A DNA stretch of 36,941 nt, from NCBI GenBank assembly GCA_028685815.1, contig JAQUDG010000012.1, forward strand, positions 1-36,941. Reading direction: 5' to 3'. Made by a program: the position numbers and the translations under genes. This document shows, in pieces, positions 1 through 8,040 of this stretch. Source of the DNA: Desulfuromonas sp. (lineage in GTDB: Bacteria > Desulfobacterota > Desulfuromonadia > Desulfuromonadales > Desulfuromonadaceae). The notes beneath the pieces are model-generated. The model saw only the letters and a program-made list of their open reading frames with translations. It was not told where the DNA came from and did not search any database. Numbering within the stretch: position 1 is the stretch's first letter; every line of letters starts with the position of its first letter.

Positions 1-66
1 GTCAGCGCCGTGCTGATGGAGATATCGGAAGAGTGGGAAACTGGCCGAGTTTACTTGACTTTTTAA
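1..66 (+). CDS. transposase, IS256/mutator family, C-terminal 21 residues (partial)
   Basis: Frame 1 is open from the window edge and ends with TAA at 64-66. It contains the peptide AVLMEISEEWETGRVYL. Mutator-family transposases end in a comparable 'AVLxExxxEW...GRxYL' pattern just before the right terminal repeat, and here the stop lies about 58 bases from the proposed element end, a normal distance. The catalytic DDE residues are beyond the left edge, so activity cannot be judged. The family call rests on a short tail and on the downstream end sequence together. Confidence 0.55.
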   Translation, partial: VSAVLMEISEEWETGRVYLTF

Positions 67-124
67 GGATCAACAATCGCTCCAAAGAGAAGTTTTGAAT
101 TTACAGAACAGTTGTTGCTTTATC
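1..124 (+). mobile_element. right end of an IS256-family insertion sequence
   Basis: The first 66 bases encode the end of a mutator-type (IS256 family) transposase. The sequence ending at base 124 reads, on the opposite strand, GATAAAG...TGTAAA. This resembles the terminal inverted repeat I remember for IS256 (GATAAAG at the tip, TGTGTAAA about 15 bases in). Immediately to the right, the coding frame of a choice-of-anchor-L type protein starts in mid-domain, which fits an insertion at bases 124/125. Family members usually duplicate 8-9 bases of target, here predicted to be 125-132 or 125-133. The left end lies outside the window. Confidence 0.6.
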
Positions 125-587
125 AAACATCATTGTAAGAGCTGTTAACCCATACATTATACTCATCAGATCCAAAAATATAGTTAAAGTAAATTGAATC
201 ACTCGCGCTTACAAAATCAAAAGAGAGAATAGCTGCATCGTACGTAATGTACCCAGGGCCAAGTAAGCTAGTTAGATATGTGTCACCAGGGAAACCATTT
301 GAGGTAGAAATAGCATCTGAAGTATTTAAGTTCCCTTCTAGGTTATTAGCTGCACCCGTAGTTAATACTATGCCGCTATTAAAACCGAGGCCAGCAGCCG
401 TACCGCCAGTAAAGTATCCTGAAGCACCGTGCGCACCAGTGTAGCTGACATTTGAAATGGTCACCCCAGAACCAACAAGTGATTGTGCTAGATTATCTGC
501 AGAATCAAATACGGTAATATTCAACGCTAAAGCTGGTCCTGCAGTTAGCAGTACACTCAAAACTAAAAGACTCATTTTGTTTTTCAT
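123..587 (-). pseudogene. choice-of-anchor-L type secreted protein, truncated by the IS
   Basis: The product would be 154 residues. It starts with a Sec signal peptide (charged MKNK, a hydrophobic stretch, AxA near residue 21). The mature part has the features of the choice-of-anchor-L domain: an early LAQSLVGSGVTISNVSYTG segment, a G-F-x-S-G-I-V-L-T-T-G segment and FGSDEY followed by SSYNDV. In intact members the domain continues past the NDV with an aromatic-rich strand and later a C-terminal sorting or anchor segment. Here the frame runs straight into a TGA supplied by the IS end at 123-125. A GGAGG ribosome site sits 7 bases before the ATG, so the gene was once normally translated. Most of the domain and the anchor are missing, so it is probably inactive. 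Confidence 0.7.
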
Positions 588-801
588 TTTAGTACCTCCA
601 TTTTAGTTCGGGTAAGGGGGACTTGCTTGTAGCTATAATGCTTATCCTAAACCTCTGCAAAAAGGAGTCCAAAAACGCAACTACCTTAAATCATTCAAGA
701 TATTCTTTTTCGTATCGTTATTTTGTGATATGTAAAGATTGTCGACACACACATTAAATAGATAAGCTTCTTAGCAATGTCTGTGGTGAGAGGAGGTACT
801 A

Positions 802-1362
802 CTAAAGGATGAAAGGAATAAACATTCTCGAGCTGAGCTTGTATTTCACGTAATCATCCCCCCAGAAGGCTATATTCTCTTGCTCTTCTACTTTTGCCGT
901 CAGGTAAATAGCCAGCGTGACCACGCAGATAACCACAATGGTAAAAACATCTACCCGTTTCAGAAATGCTCCCCATGCAAGCAACAGTAGTGCGGCATAC
1001 ATGGGGTGGCGAATATAACGATACAGCCCATTCACAACCAAATGCTGCGTATTTTCAAACGCCAGGTTTTCAGGAGATGCGGGTCGACTGCTTTGCCCGC
1101 CATAGCGTATGAGGAGAATTACTCCATGTGTAACGAGCGCGATAGATATTGCCAGGAGCAGCCAGGAGAGACAGTGTAATGCTGAAAATGGCTGCTCAAA
1201 CCAAGCGGGTTGGTTGTGCAACACCAGACTGGTGATTCCAATAAAGGCAAAATAGCGATAGAACCCGTGCGCGCGCGGATTCTGCAGTGCCCGGCGGGAT
1301 ATAAAGGTGAAAATCAGGGTGGCGAGGACAAATATTGCACAACGCAGAGTAGTTGAATCCAC
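802..1362 (-). CDS. membrane methyltransferase, isoprenylcysteine/phospholipid methyltransferase family
   Basis: This 186-residue protein has about five membrane segments (roughly residues 8-20, 38-50, 62-86, 120-133 and 140-155). It carries the family signature near the C-terminus: NGLYRYIRHPMY, then a pair of glutamates (VEEQEN) and a G-x-x-Y-x-x-Y motif. In the ICMT/PEMT fold these build the S-adenosylmethionine site at the membrane face. Bacterial members methylate lipids or small molecules, and the substrate here is unknown. The start is GTG at 1362 with GGAG about 11 bases upstream. It stands alone, with a divergent chemotaxis gene 490 bases away. A truncated second copy of its first 70 residues (61 of 70 identical) lies at 4989-5267. 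Confidence 0.75.
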   Translation of the reverse strand: MDSTTLRCAIFVLATLIFTFISRRALQNPRAHGFYRYFAFIGITSLVLHNQPAWFEQPFSALHCLSWLLLAISIALVTHGVILLIRYGGQSSRPASPENLAFENTQHLVVNGLYRYIRHPMYAALLLLAWGAFLKRVDVFTIVVICVVTLAIYLTAKVEEQENIAFWGDDYVKYKLSSRMFIPFIL

Positions 1363-1850
1363 TTGGGCTTTTTCTCCGTGTTTAAAGGTTAATTATTGCA
1401 AAACTCTGAAACCTGCAATGAATTCAGCAGCTATTTGTAGTTATTCGTATTCAAGGGGCAAGCGCAGTTGGTGGGTTGACTCCAGAAAATACCTGATTGG
1501 GCGCTTCGAAGCCAAGGCATTTTCTGCGGCCCGTTATTGTCAGCCTGCATTGGGCGATGTCCTTTTGACGGCCTCTCTGTCCCCCAATTGTGCGCTATCT
1601 CCTAGCCGATGGTGGATATATGCCGACCAAAAAGCTTGGCTATTCGCAGCTTAAATTGACCTGCTGTTTTCAGGAAATATCTGGTATTGTCCCTCGCTGG
1701 TCAAGTTCCGTGTAGTGAATCATCGTGCTCTTTGGCCATGTCACCAATTAACCTTGGTCGAGGCAAGAAGCGGTGAGCCTACTGCAGCTTATCCTTCAAA
1801 CCAAGTTATTAGAGTTGCACTTACGCGTTGAATTCAGGAGGAAGAAAGAT
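1363..1850. other. intergenic region between the divergent methyltransferase and chemotaxis genes
   Basis: These 488 bases hold no gene I can support. An open frame on the plus strand overlaps the methyltransferase and runs to 1654, but it has no ribosome site and no recognisable domain. The region must contain both outward promoters, but no convincing -35/-10 pair was found by eye. The first 30 bases are also present beside the methyltransferase relic (5268 onward), showing that the duplication included the ribosome-binding region. Confidence 0.5.
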
Positions 1851-3902
1851 TTGAGTATCGGGAAAAAGCTAAACCTAGCGTTCGGATTCATCCTTGCCCT
1901 TACCTTGTTTGTTGGGTGGCTGGGCGACAACAATATGTCTCGCGTCCAAATGAATAGTGAAAAGTCAGATGCCATTCTAAACATAACCAGGCTTTTTGAA
2001 GAGGCGTTGTCTGCACAGTTACGTTACGCAGCAACAGAAAAGCCTGAAGACCAGAGGCAGCATGCTCAAACGTTCTATGCGCTTCAGGGAAGACTGGAAA
2101 GCGGCATTGAAGATCTTGGCAGGGGATTAAGCGGGGATCTGCAAAAAGCGGTGGTTGGGGCGGGCGACCAGGCACGGGAATACAATAGGTTTTTTATAGA
2201 ATACGAAAGGCTTAACCAGAACAGGCTAGACGCAATGGAGAACATGAAAAATATCTCCAATGAGACCTTTTCGCACACTAACGCCCTCAAAATCCTCCTT
2301 TCCGAACACCTTACGTCGATCATAGAATCGCGTGATTCGTATACAGATATGCTCGACTATGAAATGGCTATTACGGATGCGGTTTCACATGTGGACGCTC
2401 TTCAATTGGCCAACTTGATGTTCCTGAATGCACGTAAGTTCGAAAAAGAGCACATCCTTTCTCTCGATAAAAAGTTTTACGATCGCGTACATGCAAGTAT
2501 AGCCGCTATGAACAGCCACATTGAGTCCGTTACTGCCGAAATTGATGACGACGAGATCGCGCAACTAGCCGCAGATACACTTGCAGGGATAGAAAGCTAC
2601 CTCCAGAGCTTTGATGAACATGCGTCGCAGATGGATTCCCAACAAGAGATGTCAGCACAAATGGACATCGCTGCGCAAAAAGCTGCAGTGGCCTGCGAGG
2701 CTGCTGTTTCGCGGCTCAAATCAATGACTGATGACGGCAGCAAGATTGCCCACAACGTCCTTTTCTGGCTGTGCATGTTGTGTGCAGCTATTGGCTCCGT
2801 AGTGGCATGGCGAATTGCGCGGTGCATCTCTATCCCGCTAGGCGATGCCGCCAAAATGATCGAAGAGATTGCGGCAGGTCGCCTAGATCGCAGGCTCAAG
2901 ATTAACCGCAAAGATGAAATCGGTGTCTTAGCCCAAACCATGGATAGCTTTGCCGACAGCCTGCAGCGTGAAATCATTGAGCCGCTGGGTATGCTCGCAC
3001 AGGGTGATTTATGTGTCGAAGTAAACCCCAGGGGCCCAGACGATTCTTTGCGTACCGCACTTAAAATGCTCAGTGAAGATCTGCGTGTGATCGTGCAGAA
3101 CATCCAAGATTCAAGCAATCAGATTGATTCAGGCTCGGGCCAGGTAGCCGATTCGAGCCAAGCGTTAAGCCAAGGGGCAACAGAGCAGGCAAGTTCTCTT
3201 GAGCAGATCAATAGTTCGCTACAGGAAATTTCAAGGCAGACAGAAAGAAACGCAGAAGCCTCCAAAACCGCGCAGCATCTGACTGACGCTGTACGGGTAG
3301 ACGCAGAGCAGGGGAACGCTCAAATGGAGCAACTTAATACCGCCATGGGCGAAATCGTCAAGGCCAGTGACGATATTTCCAAAATCATCAAAGTGATTGA
3401 CGAGATTGCGTTCCAGACCAACCTTCTGGCGCTTAACGCAGCGGTAGAGGCGGCAAGGGCAGGGCAGCATGGCAAGGGTTTCGCGGTGGTTGCAGAAGAA
3501 GTTCGGAACCTTGCAGGAAGAAGCGCAAAAGCTGCACAGGAAACATCAAACCTTATCCAAGGGGCAGCGGAAAAAGCAGATATAGGTTCAAGTATGGCAA
3601 AGTCTACGGGGGCATCACTGCAAAAAATCGTCGATGGCGCAATTAAAGCATCTGCAATTGTTACCGAGATTGCCCATTCTAGTATCGAGCAAGCAGAAGG
3701 GATTGGGCAAATAACCATAGGGGTTGGACAGATAGACGACGTTACACAAAATAACACTGCTAGCGCCGAGCAAACGGCCGCAGCATCTACGGAGCTTCGC
3801 AGTCAAGCTGCAAAACTCAACGAACTAATGCAACACTTCAATGTCTCAGAACAAAGAGCCGGTCAGGCCCAGATTGGATGGGACGATCCAGAAGATAGGT
3901 AG
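1851..3902 (+). CDS. methyl-accepting chemotaxis protein
   Basis: The 683-residue transducer has a first membrane helix at about residues 8-27, a long helical periplasmic sensor region (about 30-300), a second membrane helix (about 302-322), a HAMP domain and a cytoplasmic signalling coiled coil. The invariant hairpin tip [19 protein letters not shown] lies at about 517-535, followed by [15 protein letters not shown], the CheA/CheW contact region. The sensor is predicted all-alpha and resembles four-helix-bundle sensors, but its ligand is unknown. I chose TTG at 1851 because GGAGG lies 8 bases upstream and the membrane helix follows directly. An in-frame GTG at 1773 lacks a ribosome site. No C-terminal receptor-tethering pentapeptide is visible. 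No other chemotaxis genes are nearby. Confidence 0.92.
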   Translation: MSIGKKLNLAFGFILALTLFVGWLGDNNMSRVQMNSEKSDAILNITRLFEEALSAQLRYAATEKPEDQRQHAQTFYALQGRLESGIEDLGRGLSGDLQKAVVGAGDQAREYNRFFIEYERLNQNRLDAMENMKNISNETFSHTNALKILLSEHLTSIIESRDSYTDMLDYEMAITDAVSHVDALQLANLMFLNARKFEKEHILSLDKKFYDRVHASIAAMNSHIESVTAEIDDDEIAQLAADTLAGIESYLQSFDEHASQMDSQQEMSAQMDIAAQKAAVACEAAVSRLKSMTDDGSKIAHNVLFWLCMLCAAIGSVVAWRIARCISIPLGDAAKMIEEIAAGRLDRRLKINRKDEIGVLAQTMDSFADSLQREIIEPLGMLAQGDLCVEVNPRGPDDSLRTALKMLSEDLRVIVQNIQDSSNQIDSGSGQVADSSQALSQGATEQASSLEQINSSLQEISRQTERNAEASKTAQHLTDAVRVDAEQGNAQMEQLNTAMGEIVKASDDISKIIKVIDEIAFQTNLLALNAAVEAARAGQHGKGFAVVAEEVRNLAGRSAKAAQETSNLIQGAAEKADIGSSMAKSTGASLQKIVDGAIKASAIVTEIAHSSIEQAEGIGQITIGVGQIDDVTQNNTASAEQTAAASTELRSQAAKLNELMQHFNVSEQRAGQAQIGWDDPEDR

Positions 3903-4088
3903 GCCAGAAGTTGGGTGGGATCGAATGAGTGGGAAAATACGGAAGCGGATTGCAAAATAACCCGTATCCGTATAGGTGGCTGGTAATCCGACAAGAGCTC
4001 TGTTAGTCCTGGCACAGGTTATTTGTCAACGTACTCTGGACCAACAACGTTCTTTATTTGCTTTATCTGGATCTGGAGGAACAAGTAC

Positions 4089-4868
4089 ATGCTGAAAAAT
4101 CTTTCCACTGCAGTCGTAACCGTCTGCTTATTAGTTCTTACCTGTGGTTCTGTTCTGGCCCGTGACTTCAAGGTGGTCAAGCCAAGCCCGGATGAGGCCA
4201 TAGCTATGCTGAAAGCTGGGAATACGTGTTTTGTTACGGGAAACGCTACTCCGGTGCATGCAGATGCATCCCGCCTTGCCCTTGCAGGTAAAGAAAATCA
4301 GGCAAATCATGCGTATGCCACCGTAATCGCGTGCTCTGATTCCAGGGTGCCGGTTGAACTTCTGTTTAATGCCGGTGTGATGGATATTTTTGTTATTCGC
4401 GTTGCCGGAAATGTTTTAGATGTTGATGAAATAGGCTCTGTTGAATACGGCTTAGCCCATGTACATACTCCCGTGTTTGTGGTGCTTGGGCATACTCAGT
4501 GTGGGGCGGTAACCGCAGTGACAAAAGCGGTTCAGGGACATGGGCATCCACTGGAAAGAAACATTCCACCCTTGGTTGACAACATCATCCCAGCGGTGGA
4601 AAAGGCAATTGCCGACAATCCTGATGCCCACGGGGCAGAGGTAATCCCTTATGCCATTGAGGAAAATATCTGGCAGGGTATTGAGGACCTGTTTATGCAC
4701 AGTCCTGTTTCGCGTAATTTAGTCAACGAAGGGAAAGCCAAGGTCGTTGGAGCTATCTACGATGTCTCCGAAGGTACAATCATCTGGCTGCCTGAAGTAA
4801 AATCTACCGAAATCCTGAAAAAAGTTGAGGCTAATCCCAAGAGGGCCATGGAGGCAATGGCGAGGTAG
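4089..4868 (+). CDS. beta-class carbonic anhydrase, exported
   Basis: This 259-residue enzyme interconverts CO2 and bicarbonate. Its zinc site is visible: Cys82-x-Asp84-Ser-Arg86 (CSDSR), then His135-x-x-Cys138 (HTQC), the beta-class ligand set with the Asp/Arg dyad. VIRVAGN, another family hallmark, lies between them. The N-terminus is a typical Sec signal peptide (MLKNLSTAVV..., ending SVLA before RDF), so the enzyme should act in the periplasm, unlike most cytoplasmic beta enzymes. The start is ATG 4089 because GGAGGA lies 8 bases upstream; an earlier in-frame start at 4023 has no ribosome site. It lies 186 bases after the chemotaxis gene and is probably transcribed separately. Confidence 0.92.
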   Translation: MLKNLSTAVVTVCLLVLTCGSVLARDFKVVKPSPDEAIAMLKAGNTCFVTGNATPVHADASRLALAGKENQANHAYATVIACSDSRVPVELLFNAGVMDIFVIRVAGNVLDVDEIGSVEYGLAHVHTPVFVVLGHTQCGAVTAVTKAVQGHGHPLERNIPPLVDNIIPAVEKAIADNPDAHGAEVIPYAIEENIWQGIEDLFMHSPVSRNLVNEGKAKVVGAIYDVSEGTIIWLPEVKSTEILKKVEANPKRAMEAMAR

Positions 4869-4908
4869 CTTGAGTGCTCAAAAAGAAGCAGAGCCTGACA
4901 AAACCCCC

Positions 4909-5045
4909 GTTTTGAATAGGCGTTGTCAAATGCTGACAGTATAGGTATGGTATGCGCACACAAAAAACTAGATAATTAGTGCATTGACTCACGGTGCCGA
5001 GGTCTGGACAGGATTGGCTTTGAAAACGTCCATAGAGTGGTTAAC
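4909..5045 (+). repeat. relic copy of the efflux-operon promoter and 5' coding region
   Basis: Bases 4909-4956 nearly repeat 7903-7952, including an identical -35 (TTGTCA, 4923-4928), a 17-base spacer and -10 (TATGGT, 4946-4951). Similarity continues at roughly 60-65% by eye to about 5045, covering what is the first 25 codons of the outer-membrane efflux gene in the other copy. In this copy the equivalent frame carries several stop codons. The segment is therefore a decayed promoter/leader duplicate with no gene downstream. It ends where the truncated methyltransferase copy begins. Confidence 0.65.
4923..4951 (+). promoter_or_regulatory. relic sigma-70 type promoter with an overlapping dyad
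   Basis: TTGTCA (4923-4928), 17 bases, TATGGT (4946-4951). A TGTCA-N5-TGACA dyad (4924-4938) overlaps the -35, exactly as in the second copy at 7917-7945. No intact plus-strand gene follows, so any transcript would run antisense into the methyltransferase relic. Confidence 0.45.
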
Positions 5046-5267
5046 ACCCAAGGATAACAGTAGCAGCCAAGAGAGACAGTGTAATGCTGAAAATGGCTGC
5101 TCAAACCAAACGGGGTGGTTGTACAGCACTAGGGAGGTGATCCCGATAAAAGCAAAATAGCGATAGAACCCATGGGAGCGGGGATTCCTCAGCGCACGGC
5201 GGGATATAAAGGTAAAAACAAGGGTGGCAAGCACAAATATTACATAACGCAGGGTAACTGAATCCAC
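4989..5267 (-). pseudogene. truncated second copy of the membrane methyltransferase
   Basis: The first 70 residues match the intact gene at 802-1362 at 61 of 70 positions, including the GTG start and upstream ribosome region. The match stops at the third membrane segment (LHCLSWLLLL). The frame then continues for about 20 unrelated residues that are simply the antisense of the efflux-leader relic, and stops at 4989. The methyl-donor site (RHPMY and the glutamate/tyrosine motifs) is absent, so no activity is expected. The pattern of substitutions (mostly conservative) suggests the copy was functional for some time after duplication, before it was truncated. Confidence 0.75.
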
Positions 5268-5296
5268 TTGGAGTGCTTCTCCATATTTAAAAGGGT

Positions 5297-5421
5297 CTAA
5301 TTAACGAAAATCTTAAACAGTAGGATGTTTAGCACGTATATGGTCAGCAAGAACGTGAGAAAAGACCACGCCTTGCCTGAGATCTGACCTTTCCAAGTAT
5401 TGAGTTTGTCCCTTTGGTCAT
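5297..5421 (-). pseudogene. possible small single-helix membrane protein, frame-disrupted
   Basis: An ATG at 5421-5419 overlaps the stop of the activator gene (ATGA), a common arrangement for a coupled downstream gene. Its frame soon leaves protein-like sequence and stops after 25 codons. The adjacent frame gives TWKGQISGKAWSFLTFLL followed by a hydrophobic stretch ending LLFKIFVN and a TAG at 5297-5299. That reads like a complete roughly 41-residue protein with one membrane helix. A single-base frame change near the start would join the two. I do not recognise the family. It may be a degraded gene, a sequence error, or chance. Confidence 0.3.
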
Positions 5422-6170
5422 ATGATTTCCGCCGCAAGCAGCGCCGCGCCAAAAGCTCCTACCATTTGCGGATCATCGGGCACTTGCACATCCCGACCCA
5501 ATTTTTCTGCGAGAAGTTGTCGCAGACACGGATTTTTGGCGACCCCTCCGGTAAAAACGATATTTCCGCTGGAAGAAACCCGATTGATCATACCGATGGC
5601 GCGGCGAATTACACTGCTGTGTAACCCCCGGGCGATTTCCTCGCGGCTTTTCCCTTTTGCAATAAGAGAGGTGACCTCAGACTCGGCAAATACGGTGCAC
5701 ATGCTCGAAATGTTGAGGTCCTGTTCCGCCATTAATGCGCCGCACCCAAAATCTTCTATCGCATAGCCAAGAGTCCGAGCCATGATTTCTAAAAATTTAC
5801 CGGTTCCGGCAGCGCAGCGGTCGTTCATCTCGAATTTTTTTACTTTGCCGTTTTCAAATAACGCAATGGCTTTACTGTCTTGCCCGCCGATATCGAGTAT
5901 GGTTTGGGCGTCGGGAAACATTGCACGTGCGCCCCGTGCATGGGCTTTGATTTCGGTCACCGTAGGTGCATCAAACGAAATTTCGAACAGATTGCGCCCG
6001 TAGCCCGTCGCCATTATGCGGTCGTAGCGAACCTCGCTGATGAGCTTTCTGGCTTCGGCAATGGGGTCAAAGCCGGTGTCGGCCTGAAGGGTGTCAACGA
6101 CCTGGAGATTTTTATCTACAACCACAAGTTCTATCGTACGTGAACCAATGTCGATTCCGGCAAAACGCAT
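5418..6170 (-). CDS. yjiL: ATPase activator of a double-cubane-cluster protein (BadF/HgdC family, YjiL-like)
   Basis: This 250-residue ASKHA-fold ATPase begins with the phosphate-binding strand GIDIGSRT. It has DIGGQDSK in the middle and FTGGVAKNPCL near the end. Cys119 (NDRCAAGTG) and Cys158 (SMCTVFAESE) are the pair that, in HgdC-type activators, bridge one [4Fe-4S] cluster across a homodimer. Such proteins use ATP hydrolysis to push one low-potential electron into their partner. The start is ATG 6170: GAGGGGGA lies 7 bases upstream, and the neighbour's stop is 19 bases before it. Together with the preceding gene it forms a two-gene operon like yjiM-yjiL of E. coli. The enzyme is oxygen-sensitive in known cases, suggesting anaerobic use. 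Confidence 0.9.
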   Translation of the reverse strand: MRFAGIDIGSRTIELVVVDKNLQVVDTLQADTGFDPIAEARKLISEVRYDRIMATGYGRNLFEISFDAPTVTEIKAHARGARAMFPDAQTILDIGGQDSKAIALFENGKVKKFEMNDRCAAGTGKFLEIMARTLGYAIEDFGCGALMAEQDLNISSMCTVFAESEVTSLIAKGKSREEIARGLHSSVIRRAIGMINRVSSSGNIVFTGGVAKNPCLRQLLAEKLGRDVQVPDDPQMVGAFGAALLAAEII

Positions 6171-6189
6171 ACTCGTATCCCCCTCTTTG

Positions 6190-7467
6190 TTACCCCAGTT
6201 GCTCGACAAACGCTTCGACACGTGTTTTGAGTTGGCCGAGATCCTCCATGCTGTAATCGGTTTCAATCCGCAGGCAGGGGATTTGTTCTTCTTCCAGCGC
6301 TTTTTCCACTGGGATCGCCTCTATTAAATATGGCTGACAAAAGAGTAGTCCGTAATGAATCACTCCGTCTGCTTTATATTCGGCGACCATTTGTTGGATA
6401 TGTTCCAGACGCTCCGCATTGGGGGTGAAAATAGCGCAGTCCACCTGAAAATATCGGTTAGTGATGGCTTCCAGCATCTCTTCTACCGTTTCGCCGGATT
6501 CATCTATGAGGTTGCGGGTGCCGCGTTCTCCCACGCAGGATTCCTCGCCTACTATTACCGCGCCAGCACTTTCGACGAGCATGTGTAGTTTCCAGTTGGG
6601 CATTGCCTGTGGGCAACCAGAGATGAGTACGCGAGGGGTTTTTTTAGGGAAAACGCCTGTTTTTGCTTCAATCCGCTGCTCTAATTCATCACAGAGTTTA
6701 TTCACTGATTCGGTAAACCGGACAGGGTTGTCGAAAAACAAAATCTGATTAGCTAGCAGAGCATCAAGGCCTGAGATCGGTGCAGGATCCGCCTTACGCA
6801 GCGTTGAAAGCCGATGGATAGCCGCACGCTTGGCGTTTACGGTGCGGATGCTCTCCTTCAGGGATTCGGCAGTAATGGTGGCACCGGTGAGTTTTTCCAG
6901 CGCTGTTTTAAAGCGTTTGTATTCATCTAAGAGCATTGCCTTGCCGTTTGTGGATTTAACTTGGGGCAGGTCCATCACATACAGATTTCCAAGTAAGTCA
7001 CTTAAGGATTCATAGGCTTTTTTCTTGCCATCACAGGTGTTCTCCCCAACCACCATGTCCGCGCATTCAAGATAAGGGCATACCTTGCCAAGCTTGAAGC
7101 CGAATAATGACTTGATCAGCGCGCAGGTGTTGCGTGGTAGCAGTCTTTCCACCTCCTCCATGGCAAAATCGGCCCCCGAGCAAAGGCCCACCAAGGTAGC
7201 ATTGGCGGCAAGTACAAGCTCTTCGGGCACAAAAACACAGTAGGACCCGATGATCTTGCGTCCAGAGGCTTTTTCATCCATCAATTCTTTGATGCGTAGA
7301 CCATGGATGTCACTCATGACCGAATCGAAATAGCCCATCCCCTGCGGACGTTCTTTTTGTGACAAATAGATGTCTTGATAAGCTTTTCCCAATACGCTCA
7401 AGAGTGCGTCGTGCGCCTCAAGATCGAGCCCTAAGTCTGTCCACATAGAACGGTAGTCTGCATTCAT
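6190..7467 (-). CDS. yjiM: double-cubane-cluster protein, 2-hydroxyacyl-CoA dehydratase D-type (YjiM-like)
   Basis: The 425-residue protein matches YjiM-like members of the 2-hydroxyglutaryl-CoA dehydratase family. Shared blocks include GENTCDGKKKAYE, an RIETDYS segment and GQLKTRVEAF at the end. Conserved cysteines (about C96, C115, C130, C145, and two more in GCP and EESC segments) are candidates for iron-sulfur ligation. True dehydratases have two such subunits. A lone subunit plus activator is the arrangement of double-cubane-cluster proteins, whose [8Fe-9S] cluster reduces small molecules; a physiological substrate is not generally known. It is about 40 residues longer at the N-terminus than the E. 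coli protein as I recall it. AAGGA lies 7 bases before the ATG. Confidence 0.88.
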   Translation of the reverse strand: MNADYRSMWTDLGLDLEAHDALLSVLGKAYQDIYLSQKERPQGMGYFDSVMSDIHGLRIKELMDEKASGRKIIGSYCVFVPEELVLAANATLVGLCSGADFAMEEVERLLPRNTCALIKSLFGFKLGKVCPYLECADMVVGENTCDGKKKAYESLSDLLGNLYVMDLPQVKSTNGKAMLLDEYKRFKTALEKLTGATITAESLKESIRTVNAKRAAIHRLSTLRKADPAPISGLDALLANQILFFDNPVRFTESVNKLCDELEQRIEAKTGVFPKKTPRVLISGCPQAMPNWKLHMLVESAGAVIVGEESCVGERGTRNLIDESGETVEEMLEAITNRYFQVDCAIFTPNAERLEHIQQMVAEYKADGVIHYGLLFCQPYLIEAIPVEKALEEEQIPCLRIETDYSMEDLGQLKTRVEAFVEQLG

Positions 7468-7902
7468 TTGTATGTCCTTTTAAAGTAAAAAGTACGATGC
7501 AACCTCGGTATACAGGCCGAAACAGCTGTTATATAAAATTTTTACACACGGGTGAGTTTAGGGGGTGACGCGCATGTAAAGGGTAGCACATAACCCAAAG
7601 ACGATCTGGTGATGTCCGGCTAGATATTATTTTGACGTGCGGCTTTGTCTAACAAACCCGGTTAGATGAGAGGAGGCCTCAGGTAAAGCCAGAAGCATAA
7701 ATTCCAGAACCATAAATCATTTGCTAGACCACTTAGAAGGTTAAATAGGGAAGAATGCTGTATTATAGGGATTAATATCGACATGTCAAACAAGAAATCC
7801 AAGCTAAATAGATCGGTTTTTAGCTTTAAGCACAATGAGCATGGGTGTAATTTATACGCACCGTAAGTTGATGCCTCTGCGCGGAACTCGACCCAGTGGC
7901 TC
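7468..7902. other. intergenic region upstream of the divergent double-cubane and efflux operons
   Basis: No gene is supported in these 435 bases. A 27-codon frame at 7783-7866 has no ribosome site. The 150 bases next to the minus-strand operon are AT-rich, with a TATATAAC-like stretch near 7530 that could be its -10, but I see no good -35 partner. The plus-strand promoter for the efflux operon lies just to the right. Confidence 0.4.
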
Positions 7903-8040
7903 TTTTTGAATAGCCGTTGTCAAAAGCTGACAGTAAAGGTATGGTTATGCGCTAACGATAATTCTAGGTGTTGCGTGCATCGATTTGTGATGCTGAGGGA
8001 TGGATAAATTTGGATTTGAAAGCGCCCATTAATTGTTTAA
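7903..8040 (+). repeat. active copy of the duplicated promoter/leader segment
   Basis: This is the partner of the relic at 4909-5045. The first 50 bases differ at only a few positions (one base inserted between the -10 and the GCGC). Similarity weakens but persists into the first 25 codons of the efflux gene. Orientation is the same in both copies (plus strand), about 2.99 kb apart. Confidence 0.6.
7917..7945 (+). promoter_or_regulatory. promoter of the macAB-like efflux operon with operator-like dyad
   Basis: TTGTCA (7917-7922), a 17-base spacer and TATGGT (7940-7945) form a good sigma-70 promoter, placing a transcript start near 7952. TGTCA-N5-TGACA (7918-7932) is a perfect dyad overlapping the -35, the right place for a repressor or activator. 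The same dyad is preserved in the relic copy. No regulator gene is adjacent, so the protein that binds is unknown. Confidence 0.55.

Noticed and set aside
1307-1654. 115-residue open frame on the plus strand
   Set aside because: It overlaps the start of the methyltransferase antisense, has no ribosome site and no recognisable domain; the composition looks like chance.
6190-7467. Annotation as a true 2-hydroxyacyl-CoA dehydratase subunit
   Set aside because: Only one dehydratase-type subunit is present, without CoA-transferase or acyl-CoA dehydrogenase neighbours. The sequence blocks match YjiM/double-cubane proteins better.
7783-7866. 27-codon frame upstream of the efflux promoter
   Set aside because: No ribosome site, no recognisable features and AT-rich spacer composition.
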